From NCBI GenBank assembly GCA_964565715.1, contig CAZMGG010000001.1:1-64000 (forward strand): 64,000 nt of DNA, read 5' to 3'. Every line of letters begins with the position of its first letter. Within the stretch, counting starts at the first letter, position 1. Positions 1-8,626 of this stretch are shown one piece after another. Origin of the DNA: CAZMGG01 sp964565715 (GTDB lineage: Bacteria > Planctomycetota > UBA1135 > UBA2386). Below the pieces are notes generated by a model. It saw only the letters and a program-made list of their open reading frames with translations. It was not told the DNA's origin and did no database searches. A program made the translations under genes and the position numbers.

Positions 1-158
1 GCCGGCCGGCGGCGCTCAACGGGCCGCAGTTCCTGGCCGGCAGCGTGCTGGCGGAGGGGATCGAGGTGAGGGACGGCCGCGCGGTGCGGCCGGTGGGTGC
101 GGGGCTCGGCGTCCGGGTGGACGAGGCGAAGCTGCAGGCGCTGGTGGCTGCGGGGTGA
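1..158 (+). CDS. C-terminal end of an enolase-superfamily enzyme (muconate cycloisomerase / dipeptide epimerase type), partial
   Basis: The first bases read in frame (codons from position 3) to a TGA at 156-158 and give about 51 residues. The tail GAGLGVRVDEAKLQAL matches the usual C-terminus of muconate-lactonizing/mandelate-racemase-type enolase-superfamily proteins, where a proline- or glycine-rich turn followed by GLGVEVDE closes the capping domain. The catalytic barrel lies outside the window, so substrate (muconate, dipeptide, succinylbenzoate) cannot be told. The family assignment rests on this short tail only. Confidence 0.5.
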   Translation, partial: RPAALNGPQFLAGSVLAEGIEVRDGRAVRPVGAGLGVRVDEAKLQALVAAG

Positions 159-263
159 CCGACGGCAAGATTTGGTGAGGGGGATGACTGTGCGGTTATC
201 GCGATGGTCTTGCTGCTCTCGTGCGAAGCCGCGCACTAGCGGGTCTGGGAAGGCAAGGTGTCG

Positions 264-1139
264 ATGAGCAGGCGATACATCGTGATTGCACTGACGGGTG
301 TTGCGTGTGGTGCCGTCCTGGCATTCTGCTGCGGTCCATGGCGGCCTACCTCCCCCGCTGCCACGGCGGAGGTGCAGGGACCAGTGATACGGCCAGAGCT
401 GGGCAACGCGAGTTCCGTGGCCGACGGGGTGGCCGGAGGCAGCCCGTCAGCGCCTCGAGGCAAGGATGTCATGGGCCGAGTCTCTGGCCCCGGCGGAGAC
501 GAAGGCAAGTCCGAGAACGTGGCCCGCCGAGGAGGTGACGAGCGGCCGCCCTGGACCCGTTGCCGGGTGGACCTGGTCAGTCTGTTCCTCGATTCGCCCG
601 ACACAGTCGCCCTGCCGATGCTCATGCGACACGTTCTCCTCAACCCGCGCGACGAGAGCGTGGCGTTGGCGGACACGGCCGAACTCGGCGTGTTGCTCGA
701 GCACTACATCGACGAGATCGGCCCGCTCAAGAAGCGACAGCGGGGGATCCGCATGCGGGAGATGCTTGGACAGATCAAGGACGGGCTGGTCGAACCCGCA
801 GACCTGCCCCCTCCAACGGATGCTGAACTGGAAGAGTACGCGAGAAGGGTGGCCAATAGCGCAGCGGAAGTCCCGGCCTTGCTGGCCGAGTTCAAGCAGC
901 GACCACCGGTCGGCAGCATGAGAGGGCTGAGCCATCTCACCGTGGGCGGCAGAATCTACCTTCACAGCCAGTTCAACGACCTGCCCGAGTCGGACCGGCT
1001 GAACTCCGAGATCCGCGCGCGGGGCTTCGAGTTCCTTGGCGCCGTTTGTCTTTGGTTCGAAGGGCGCGGTTTCGCCGAGCGCACGACACTGGACGCGCTG
1101 CTCGTCCGTGCAGGTGAGGCAGTTGCCCGCCGCCGCTGA
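264..1139 (+). CDS. Membrane-anchored or secreted hypothetical protein
   Basis: A 291-residue protein beginning MSRRYIVIALTGVACGAVLA, a short basic start followed by one hydrophobic segment that can act as a signal anchor. A GTG six bases upstream (258) is an alternative start; ATG 264 has an AGG five bases ahead of it and is preferred. The region after the helix is Gly/Pro-rich (about residues 30-90), then a mostly helical, charged domain follows with no motif I recognise. It has no conserved catalytic pattern. Neighbours give no functional hint: the next gene is convergent. Confidence 0.6.
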   Translation: MSRRYIVIALTGVACGAVLAFCCGPWRPTSPAATAEVQGPVIRPELGNASSVADGVAGGSPSAPRGKDVMGRVSGPGGDEGKSENVARRGGDERPPWTRCRVDLVSLFLDSPDTVALPMLMRHVLLNPRDESVALADTAELGVLLEHYIDEIGPLKKRQRGIRMREMLGQIKDGLVEPADLPPPTDAELEEYARRVANSAAEVPALLAEFKQRPPVGSMRGLSHLTVGGRIYLHSQFNDLPESDRLNSEIRARGFEFLGAVCLWFEGRGFAERTTLDALLVRAGEAVARRR

Positions 1140-1240
1140 GGCGCACCGGCGGCTGCCCCGACCAACGAAACGCGGGGGACGGCGCCCCCGCGCCGCCCCC
1201 CGCACGCTCTCTGCTCGAAGGATGTCTCTGCTCGCGGCGC

Positions 1241-2650
1241 CTACAGCACGTCGACCATGGCCGGCGTGCTCAGCACCACCTGGCTGTTCCAGATCGTCGC
1301 CGCCTGGAACACCAGCTTGCACGTGCCGGGGATCGGCGGGGTGGCGAGCGTCGTGAAGCCCGGGCCGGTGATGCCGAACCACGCCACCGGCGTGATGTAG
1401 AGGTCCGGGAACAGCACGTTCGGGAAGGGCAGGCTCGGCGCCACCGCGTTGATGCCGGTGGGCGCGAACTTGGCGAACAGCCAGGTCGGCGCGGCGGGCG
1501 AGTTGAGGTCCATCACCACCGGCGTCCAGGCCGGGATCACGTGCTGCTTCGGCTCGATCACGAACAGGTGCGGGAAGCTCGTGGTGAGCGCGTTGACGTA
1601 GGACAGGACGCCCTGGGTCGTGCTGGGCGGCTGCAGGCCCATCTCGAAGCCGAAGGTCGGGCCGCCGCCGCAGCCGCGGCCGATCGGGCCGCAGCCCCGG
1701 TTCAGGATGCTGCCGCCGAGGTCGGTGGTCAGCAGGCTGGCGCCGGTCAGCAGTTCACCGCTGAAGATCAGGGTCGGCACGATGATCGGCGTGCCGGTGC
1801 AGCCGGGGATGCCGATCACCGGACCGGTGTAGTCGATGTCCAGCGCCTCCAGGTCCTGGATGGCGTTGACGCAGACGCCGTTGCGGTTGGTCACCTGCGC
1901 GTTCTGCACCATGAGGTCCATCTGGAACTCCGAGTAGACCTGCACGGCGCTGCCGGGCACCACGGCCTGCACCCGCAGGTCCCAGGTCCAGGTGATCGCC
2001 GCGGCCGGGATGTGCAGCACGGCGCCGTCCTGGGCGAAGACGAGGCCGCAGGAGCCGGCGCAGGGGTGGTTGCCGTCCAGGGAGAAGAACACGCCGTAGC
2101 TGGGGTCGGCGGCGATGGCGTCGACGTCGACCACGATCGGCGAGATCGGCATGCCGAGCGCCTGCTGGATCTGCTCGGCGCGGATGAAGTACTCGACCTG
2201 GCCGTCGCCGGCGCTGGTGCGGACGATGCGGCCGACGTCGCCGGGGCGCAGGGGAAGGGCGCTGACGCCGGTGCCCATCGGCTGGGCCGGCGACCAGAAC
2301 ACGTCACGCTGGTTGGAGGCGGCGATCGGGCTCGGCATCTCGAGCAGGGCGTCGATCTCACCGAAGAGCGTCGGGTTCCAGTACATCCCGTTGCTGTTCT
2401 CGTCGCCGGCCATGGTGTGGAAGCAGGTGCGCGGCGACCACTTCTCGGCGGAGATCACCGGGCATGGCGAGAACTCGACCATGGCGATCTCGTTGGGCCG
2501 CAGCGTCTGCAGGACGGTGCCGCCGCTGCCGGACAGCGTCGTCTCGGTCGACTTGGTGGAGAACAGGAAGGGGAGGCCCTGGGCCGCGGCGGAGCCGGTG
2601 GCGGACAGGGTGGCCAGCGCGAACAGGAGGTTGGTCAGGCGGACGTTCAT
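1241..2650 (-). CDS. Secreted protein with signal peptide and C-terminal beta-domain
   Basis: A 469-residue protein. Start is the ATG at 2650: an AAGGAA Shine-Dalgarno sits upstream and a classical signal peptide follows (MNVRLTNLLFALATLSATGS, then AAAQG at the cleavage site). The mature protein is rich in beta-branched residues, Pro and Gly, with few charged residues, typical of exported proteins here. Its last ~110 residues resemble the C-termini of other secreted proteins in this window (hydrophobic strands, then LVFQAATIW and a terminal strand). No enzyme motif was seen. Function unknown; probably extracellular or surface-bound. Confidence 0.8.
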   Translation of the reverse strand: MNVRLTNLLFALATLSATGSAAAQGLPFLFSTKSTETTLSGSGGTVLQTLRPNEIAMVEFSPCPVISAEKWSPRTCFHTMAGDENSNGMYWNPTLFGEIDALLEMPSPIAASNQRDVFWSPAQPMGTGVSALPLRPGDVGRIVRTSAGDGQVEYFIRAEQIQQALGMPISPIVVDVDAIAADPSYGVFFSLDGNHPCAGSCGLVFAQDGAVLHIPAAAITWTWDLRVQAVVPGSAVQVYSEFQMDLMVQNAQVTNRNGVCVNAIQDLEALDIDYTGPVIGIPGCTGTPIIVPTLIFSGELLTGASLLTTDLGGSILNRGCGPIGRGCGGGPTFGFEMGLQPPSTTQGVLSYVNALTTSFPHLFVIEPKQHVIPAWTPVVMDLNSPAAPTWLFAKFAPTGINAVAPSLPFPNVLFPDLYITPVAWFGITGPGFTTLATPPIPGTCKLVFQAATIWNSQVVLSTPAMVDVL

Positions 2651-2760
2651 CGTGGGTTCCTTGTGGGTTGCGGAATGGGTTGCGGAGGAAGAGCAAGGCC
2701 GGCGGAAGCGCACGCCGGCGGTGAGGAATCCGCCGCAGGCCCGGGTAGCCTGCGCTGCCG

Positions 2761-4473
2761 ATGCTGCCGTTCCGGGCGCTGCTGCCGCCGCTCCTGGTCC
2801 ACGCCCTGCTGGGGCTGTGGGCCGGCGTCGCCTGGCTGGAGGGGCCGTTCCAGGGTGCGGGCGTGGTGGACGGCGGCGAGATGCTGGACCTGGCGCGGGG
2901 CGTCGACTCCGGGCTGGTCACCAAGAGCCCGCTGTATCCGTGGCTGCTGGGGCTCGGGCTGCGGCTTGCCGACCACCCGTGGACGCCGGCGTTGCTGGGG
3001 CTCGGCACGTCGTTGCTGACCCTGTGGTGCGTGGCCGCGCTCACGGCGCGGCTCCATGGCGAACGGGCGGCGCGGGCGGCGGCGTGGCTCTACTGCCTGT
3101 CGGGGTCCACGTACTGCTTCCTGGTGCAGCCACTGCCGGAGCCGCTGGCGGCGCTGCTGCTGGTGGGTGCGGTGCTGGCCCTGCACGACCGGCGCTGGTG
3201 GCTCGGTGGGCTGCTGCTCGGCGGCGCGGTGTTCACCCGCGCGCCGCTGCTGCCGGCGGCGGTCCTGCTGCTGGGCTGGGCGTGCTGGACGAACCGCCGG
3301 AACGGCGCCCTGCGCCTTCTCGGTGGCCTCGCCGCGGTGACGGTGCTCTGCCTGCTCGCGTTTGGCGGCAACGCCTGGCCCGCGGGCGGTGCGCTCAACC
3401 TGCGGCTGGGGAACGGTGGCCAGCGCAGCGGGCTGCCGGACCTGCGGCCGGGCCCCGCCTACGACGAGTTCCGCTACGCGGCGGTGTTCGGGCAGCCGGC
3501 GGACCGGCCGCTCGGCTCCGACACGGCGTTCCATCTCGCCGCCCTCGGCGAGGAGGTGGCGGCGGATCCGCTCGGCGCGGCGGGGACGTTGTTGCGGAAG
3601 CTGCACCTGTGCCTGCACCGCACGGAGGTCGTCACCTCGGCGGACTTCCGGCACGGGCTGGGTGCCTGGCCGCCGTTGCCGCTGCTGCTGCTGTCGTTCG
3701 GCCTCGTCGTGCCGTTCGCGCTGCTCGGGGCGTGGCGGGCGCGCGGGCGGCCTGTGCTGGTGCTGCTGCCGATCCTGGCGGTGCTGCTGGCCAACGTGCT
3801 GTTCCTGACGTCGGCGCGCTATCGCTTCCCGATGCTGCCGCTCCTGTGCGTGCTGGCCGCGGCCGAAGTGATCCGCTGGCGAAGGCCATTGCGGGAATGG
3901 GCGGTGCTGGCGGCGCTGGCGGTGCTGGCCAACGTCAACCTCGGCGGCCGGGCGCTGCTGGTACCGGGCGACGGGCTCGTGCAGGAGGCCTTCCACCGGA
4001 TGCTGCGCGAGCGCACCGCGCCGGCGGCGCCGGCTCAGCTCGAACGGGCGCTGGAACTGGGCGACGACCCGCGGGCCGCGTTCCTGCTGGGGCTCTGGCA
4101 CGAACACACCGGCGCGCCGGTGCCGGCGGCTGCGGCCTTCGCGCGCGCGCTGGCCGCGTTCCCGGGCTATGCCGAGGCCGCCGAGAACCGGCTGCGGGCC
4201 TTGGTGGCGGCGCGGGGCTTCGACGACGCGGCGCGGCAGTTCGCGCGGACGCAGATGGCGGCGATCGAACGGGCCGGGCTCCTGTGCCTGTCGCTGGCGG
4301 ACCTCGACCCGTCGCTGACCGCGCGCGAGCGGGAGGCGCTGCGGGCCGAAGGCCACCGGCGGATGGCGCTGCGCAGCTTCGCCCAGGGCCAGTGGGAGGC
4401 GGCGCGCCGGCACGCCGCGGCGGCGCAGGCGGCCGGCGTCACCGATGAGCGGGTGCTCGGCATCGCCCGCTGA
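2761..4473 (+). CDS. Multi-pass membrane protein, GT39/ArnT-like glycosyltransferase with C-terminal TPR-like region
   Basis: 570 residues. The N-terminal ~400 residues hold many hydrophobic helices with short loops. The first luminal loop carries DGGEMLDLARG followed by KSPLYPWLLGLGL, which matches the acidic first loop and the PPLYP-like motif of polyprenol-phosphate-sugar-dependent transferases (PMT/ArnT, GT-C fold). Residues ~420-560 are soluble, Ala/Arg/Glu-rich and helical with TPR-like periodicity (ARALAAFPGYAEAAENRLRA). The likely role is transfer of a sugar from a lipid carrier at the outer face of the inner membrane; acceptor unknown. It ends 10 bases before the convergent HEAT-repeat gene. 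Confidence 0.65.
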   Translation: MLPFRALLPPLLVHALLGLWAGVAWLEGPFQGAGVVDGGEMLDLARGVDSGLVTKSPLYPWLLGLGLRLADHPWTPALLGLGTSLLTLWCVAALTARLHGERAARAAAWLYCLSGSTYCFLVQPLPEPLAALLLVGAVLALHDRRWWLGGLLLGGAVFTRAPLLPAAVLLLGWACWTNRRNGALRLLGGLAAVTVLCLLAFGGNAWPAGGALNLRLGNGGQRSGLPDLRPGPAYDEFRYAAVFGQPADRPLGSDTAFHLAALGEEVAADPLGAAGTLLRKLHLCLHRTEVVTSADFRHGLGAWPPLPLLLLSFGLVVPFALLGAWRARGRPVLVLLPILAVLLANVLFLTSARYRFPMLPLLCVLAAAEVIRWRRPLREWAVLAALAVLANVNLGGRALLVPGDGLVQEAFHRMLRERTAPAAPAQLERALELGDDPRAAFLLGLWHEHTGAPVPAAAAFARALAAFPGYAEAAENRLRALVAARGFDDAARQFARTQMAAIERAGLLCLSLADLDPSLTAREREALRAEGHRRMALRSFAQGQWEAARRHAAAAQAAGVTDERVLGIAR

Positions 4474-4483
4474 CCGCGGCGCG

Positions 4484-7468
4484 CTACTTCACCCCGGCCT
4501 GCTGGTGGATCGTGCCGATCGCGCTTCGCGCCGCCGCCGCGATCTCGGCGTCGGCCTGCTGGCTCCATTCGATCAGGTAGGGCAGCGCCTCCGGCGCGCC
4601 GAGGGCGCCGAGCGAACGGATGGCCAGCAGGCGCTGCTCGCGCGGCGCGCCCGGCCGCGCCTGCACCAGCAGCTTGGCCGTGGCCGCCTCCCGGCCCGTG
4701 GTGACCCCCTGCTCCACCTGTTGCCAGTAGCCCTGTTCGTCCTGGTAGAAGCGGATGCGCTGCAGGGCCTCGGTGGCCTCCTTGCGCACGATCTCCGCCG
4801 GATCGCGCAGGGCCCGAAGGAGGGCAGGCACCGCGTCCGTCGAGAGCTGGCGGGCCAGCAGCGCACAGGCCTTGGCGCGCACCGACGCCTCGTCGTCCTG
4901 CAGGCGGGCGGTGACCTCACGCTGCAGGACCGGGTCGGTCACCGTGCGCAGGGCGTCCAGGGCGAACTCGCGCTCCGACGCGTGGCGGTGACGCAGCATC
5001 GCGGTCCACTCGGCGGTGGTCGGCTCGAGGCCGGCCGCCAGCATCGGCCTCGCGTAGTGCTGCGGCCACTCCGCCGTGGCCAGGGCGGCGCGCAGTTCGG
5101 CTTCGAACAGGGGCAGGACGTCGGGCGGCAGCCGCTGCGCCAGGGCGCCGATCATGTCGGGCCGGGCCAGCATCCGGCCGAGCAGCGCCCGCAGAGGCAT
5201 GCCGGCCTCGACCTGATCGCGCCGCGCGCCCATCGCCACGGTATGCAGCAGGACCGGGAAGGCATTCCGCACTTGCTGGTCGGGGATCGGCTGCGGCAGG
5301 GTCAGCAGGGCCTCGGCGAGCGCCGGCAGGCCCTCGCGCGGGAACAGGTGCCGCATGCCCGCCACGGACTGCAGCACGTCGGACGTCTGCTCGCCGGTCA
5401 GCAGGAGGCGCCAGGCTTCGGCCAGCGGCTCCGGGGCATAGCCGTGCCAGCGGGTCCCGGGTTCGATGCCGCCGCCCGGCTCGATCAGGCCGAGCCAGCC
5501 CGCACCCAAAGGCGACCAACTGCTGCCGGTGGGCTTGCGCGGATGGTGCGTGCCCTGCAGCCCGAGCCCCACGGCCCGCGGGAAGAGCGAGATCGCCGCC
5601 AGATCGCCGCGCCGGGCCAGTTCGGCGAACACCAGGTCACGCACGCTCGGGCGCAGCGTGACCTCGGGCGTGCCCTCCCACACCAGCAACCGGCGCAGGG
5701 CCGCCAGCACCGGCTCGCCGAGTCCGGCGAGCGAGAGCTGCACCAGCGGGTGCGCCACCGCATCGGCCATCACCGGCTGCCGGTCGACCAGGGCCGACAA
5801 CCAGGCAGGCGCTTCGGGCGAAGCCGTGCGGCCGATGGCGCCCAGCAGCAGATGGGCCAGCGTGCCAGGCCGCAGGAAGCTCACCTGCACGCCGTTCCGG
5901 GTCTGGGTTCCCCCCGGTTCGACCATGTTCAGGTTCGGGCCGCGGCTGGGATCGGGCGGCGACGCGAGCCACCGATCGAACTGATCGCGCAGCGGTGGGA
6001 AGGCCGCCGCCGACAGGTCCATGGTGCCGAGCGCCATCAGCACCTCGAGCGGCCGGCCCAGCTCGGGCAGCAGGCGGATCAAGGCGACCACCTGGTCCGG
6101 CGTCGCGAGCGCGATACAGCGCCCGATCCACTGGGCCTCGTGGTTCCGGTGTCCGCCATAGCCGAGCTGGAACAGCTCGAGCAGGGTCGGGACGCCGTTC
6201 GCACTCCAGGCCGGCTCGTGGGTCCCGACGAGGTCGGCGACCAGATCGCGCACGTTGCGGCGGGGGTCGCTGGCATGACCGGCGTCGGGGCCGAACGAGC
6301 GGGCGGCGGCGAGCAGCAGCTCCAGCTCGGCGTCGTCCAACGGCCACCGCCAGTTGCCGGAACCGGGCTGCACGACGCGGCCTTCCAGCCCGGTGGGCCA
6401 GCGCGGCAGTTCCTCCAGCAGGAACCGGCGCGCCGCGCGCGGCCCGGTCCCGAACTGGTGCAGGAACTGCCACGCCGCCCGCGACACGCGCGGGTCCGGA
6501 TCACCGAGAGCGAGGCGCAGATCGGGCCCCACCTGTTCCAGCAGCTGCTCCCGCTCGGGGACCTGCAGCTGGCGCCAGCGCTGCGCCAGTCCCTCGTAGC
6601 CCGCCGCCCGCGCCTGCGGCAGGCGCGCCCGGAGGAGGCCGCGGATGACGGCCGGGTCGAAGCGCGACGAGATCTGCATGACGTTGCGCTGCACCTCGCC
6701 GTCCGGGTCGTCGTCGTTCAGGAAGCGCGCCGCCACCGGCAGCATCGTGTTGGCCGCGTTGCCGCAGCCGGCCACCATCTGCCGCCGCCAGACGACCGAC
6801 GGGTCGCCGGCCACCGCGGCGAAGAACTCCTGCGCCGCCGGCGTGCCGATCCGCCACAGCAGACCGGCCATGATGCGCTCGGGATTGGCCAGGACTGCCA
6901 CCTCGGTCGGCGTACGGTTCTGCCAGGCGTTGGCGCTGTGGTCGCGCAGCCTCTCGAGCTCGGCGGCGATGGCGCGGGCGGCGGGCTCGCCGAGCCAGAG
7001 CAGGTCCTGCGTGGTCTGGTTCCAGGTCTCCTGCCAGTTGGGCGAGGATCCGGGCGCGCGCTGCTGTTCCCGTTGCAGGTCGAAGGCGCGGTCGGTCAGG
7101 GTGGCGGCGCGGGCGCGCAGTTCCTGCTCCTGCTGGGCCGTGCCGGACTGGCCCGACAGGATCGCCTGGGCCGAGGCGCCGGCCTCGCCGCCGCCGGCGA
7201 CCAGCGGCTCGAGCAGGGCGCTGGCCTCGTCCTGCCGGCCGAGCCGCTGCAGCAGCGCGCCGAGCCGCAACGTCGCCTGCACCCGCACCGCGGGGGCGGT
7301 CTGCGGGTCGTCGAGCAGGGCGCGGTAGGCCTTCTCGGCGGCCGCCAGATCGCCTTCCTGCTCCTCGATCAGGCGGGCGCGATCGAGCGCCTTGGTGGCG
7401 GCTTCCTGGGCGGAGAGCGGCGCGACCAGCAGCAGCGCGCCGACGAGGATGCTTCTCGTGAGGTTCAT
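4484..7468 (-). CDS. Secreted HEAT-repeat protein with N-terminal TPR-like segment
   Basis: 994 residues, starting MNLTRSILVGALLLVAPLSA with the signal peptide cleaved near AQE. Residues ~25-110 form TPR-like helices (YRALLDDPQTAPAVRVQATL). Most of the rest is a long alpha solenoid; clear HEAT units lie near the C-terminus (LQDDEASVRAKACALLARQL, LLRALRDPAEIVRKEATEAL, and a last one ending ALPYLIEW). No catalytic motif. Such proteins are scaffolds, and their numbers are expanded in planctomycetes. The opposite strand also stays open for over 1000 codons here, but that frame is an Arg/Gly/Gln-rich GC-skew shadow. Confidence 0.75.
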   Translation of the reverse strand: MNLTRSILVGALLLVAPLSAQEAATKALDRARLIEEQEGDLAAAEKAYRALLDDPQTAPAVRVQATLRLGALLQRLGRQDEASALLEPLVAGGGEAGASAQAILSGQSGTAQQEQELRARAATLTDRAFDLQREQQRAPGSSPNWQETWNQTTQDLLWLGEPAARAIAAELERLRDHSANAWQNRTPTEVAVLANPERIMAGLLWRIGTPAAQEFFAAVAGDPSVVWRRQMVAGCGNAANTMLPVAARFLNDDDPDGEVQRNVMQISSRFDPAVIRGLLRARLPQARAAGYEGLAQRWRQLQVPEREQLLEQVGPDLRLALGDPDPRVSRAAWQFLHQFGTGPRAARRFLLEELPRWPTGLEGRVVQPGSGNWRWPLDDAELELLLAAARSFGPDAGHASDPRRNVRDLVADLVGTHEPAWSANGVPTLLELFQLGYGGHRNHEAQWIGRCIALATPDQVVALIRLLPELGRPLEVLMALGTMDLSAAAFPPLRDQFDRWLASPPDPSRGPNLNMVEPGGTQTRNGVQVSFLRPGTLAHLLLGAIGRTASPEAPAWLSALVDRQPVMADAVAHPLVQLSLAGLGEPVLAALRRLLVWEGTPEVTLRPSVRDLVFAELARRGDLAAISLFPRAVGLGLQGTHHPRKPTGSSWSPLGAGWLGLIEPGGGIEPGTRWHGYAPEPLAEAWRLLLTGEQTSDVLQSVAGMRHLFPREGLPALAEALLTLPQPIPDQQVRNAFPVLLHTVAMGARRDQVEAGMPLRALLGRMLARPDMIGALAQRLPPDVLPLFEAELRAALATAEWPQHYARPMLAAGLEPTTAEWTAMLRHRHASEREFALDALRTVTDPVLQREVTARLQDDEASVRAKACALLARQLSTDAVPALLRALRDPAEIVRKEATEALQRIRFYQDEQGYWQQVEQGVTTGREAATAKLLVQARPGAPREQRLLAIRSLGALGAPEALPYLIEWSQQADAEIAAAARSAIGTIHQQAGVK

Positions 7469-7574
7469 GACGGCATCGGACGGGGGACGGGATGAGATCG
7501 TGTCCGCGGACCGTCGGATCGGTGTCGCGAAGATGTCGAGGTCCGGCGCGGTGCGCGATCCAAGCCGTGGTCGG

Positions 7575-7805
7575 TCAGGAGTCCCAGGAACGTCGCTCCT
7601 GCTCTACGTGCTGGGATGCGTCCGCGTCACGCCAGAGCTCGCGCCCCAGCCCGCGCAGCTCGAGGATCGAGTGCATCGGGCTCGTGAGGTGCTGCTCCAA
7701 CAGTCGGATCACCACCTCTTCGACCGGACGACGCTCGGCCTCGGCCCGCCGCCGCAGGCGTTCGTGGAGATCCTCCGGGAAGTCCTGGATGTTCAAACTG
7801 GGCAT
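7575..7805 (-). CDS. Ribbon-helix-helix antitoxin of FitA type, no toxin partner seen
   Basis: 76 residues. ATG 7805 has a strong GGAGG six bases upstream. The N-terminal half (MPSLNIQDFPEDLHERLRRR) is a ribbon-helix-helix DNA-binding domain as in FitA/plasmid-stability proteins: a short beta strand followed by LHERLRRRAEAERRPVEE. The C-terminal part, SILELRGLGRELW and then VEQERRSWDS, matches the toxin-neutralising tail of VapB/FitA antitoxins that normally overlap a PIN-domain toxin. The 106 bases downstream to the HEAT gene have no room for a PIN toxin, so this is an orphan antitoxin or a regulator derived from one. Confidence 0.75.
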   Translation of the reverse strand: MPSLNIQDFPEDLHERLRRRAEAERRPVEEVVIRLLEQHLTSPMHSILELRGLGRELWRDADASQHVEQERRSWDS

Positions 7806-7924
7806 CGTTTCCTCCGAGGGACAGGCATGTCTCGGGAAAGGCGATTCTTCGCCTGTGGCTCCATGCCGAACGTCACCACAGTAGCCGGAGACGTTGGTCG
7901 GGATCTTGTCCAAGGGAGGGAGGG

Positions 7925-8626
7925 TCACCGCGGCCCTTCCACCGCCAGCCGGTACCCCACCCCGTGCACGGTGAACAGGTGCCGCGGGTTCTTCGGGTCC
8001 ACCTCCACCTTCTGTCGCAGGTGCAGCAGGTGCGTGTCGATGGTGCGATCGCCCACCGAGCCGTCGCCGCCCCACACCTCTGCCAGGAAGTGCGCCCGGC
8101 TGACCACCCGGCCGCGCTGTCGCCACAGCAGGGCCAGCATCGCCGCCTCGCGCGGCGACAACCGCTGCACCTCGCCGTCGCGACGCACCTCGTAGGCATC
8201 GAGGTCGATCTCCGCCGGGCCGAGGCGGAAGCGGCCGGCGGGCGCCGCCGGCTGCGCCGGTTCCACGCGGCGCAGCAGGGCCCGCACCCGGGCCAGCAGT
8301 TCGCGCAGGGAGAACGGCTTGGTCACGTAGTCGTCGGCGCCCAGCTCCAGACCCAGCACCTTGTCGGACTCGCCGGACCGTGCGGTCAGCAGCAGCACCG
8401 GCGTCCGGCGATCCCGCGCGCGCAGGGTCTTGAGGATCTCCAGCCCCGAGGGGCCCGGCAGCATCACGTCGAGCACCACCAGATCGAAGGTCCGCTCGCG
8501 CAGGACCGCCAGGGCCTCGTCCCCGTCCTGCGCCGTCGTGACGCCGTGACCTTCACCCCGCAACGCATCGCCCAGCGCGGTCCGCAGCGTGCGGTCGTCC
8601 TCCACCAGCAGCAGGTGCGCGGTCAC
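7925..8626 (-). CDS. OmpR/PhoB-family response regulator
   Basis: 233 residues. Receiver domain ~1-120: acidic pair in LLVEDDRTLR, phospho-acceptor D53 in VVLDVMLPG, T81 in LLLTARSG, K103 in YVTKPFSLREL. Winged-helix DNA-binding domain ~130-230 with RLSPREAAMLALLW, DRTIDTHLLHLRQKVE and the closing wing FTVHGVGYRL. The GTG start at 8626 overlaps the stop of the upstream histidine kinase gene by 4 bases (GTGA), so the pair is translationally coupled. Signal and regulon are unknown. Confidence 0.93.
   Translation of the reverse strand: MTAHLLLVEDDRTLRTALGDALRGEGHGVTTAQDGDEALAVLRERTFDLVVLDVMLPGPSGLEILKTLRARDRRTPVLLLTARSGESDKVLGLELGADDYVTKPFSLRELLARVRALLRRVEPAQPAAPAGRFRLGPAEIDLDAYEVRRDGEVQRLSPREAAMLALLWRQRGRVVSRAHFLAEVWGGDGSVGDRTIDTHLLHLRQKVEVDPKNPRHLFTVHGVGYRLAVEGPR

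Noticed and set aside
4445..7495. Plus-strand open frame of over 1000 codons opposite the HEAT gene
   Set aside because: Arg/Gly/Gln/His-rich shadow sequence typical of the antisense frame in high-GC DNA; the minus-strand frame has a signal peptide, HEAT units and normal composition.
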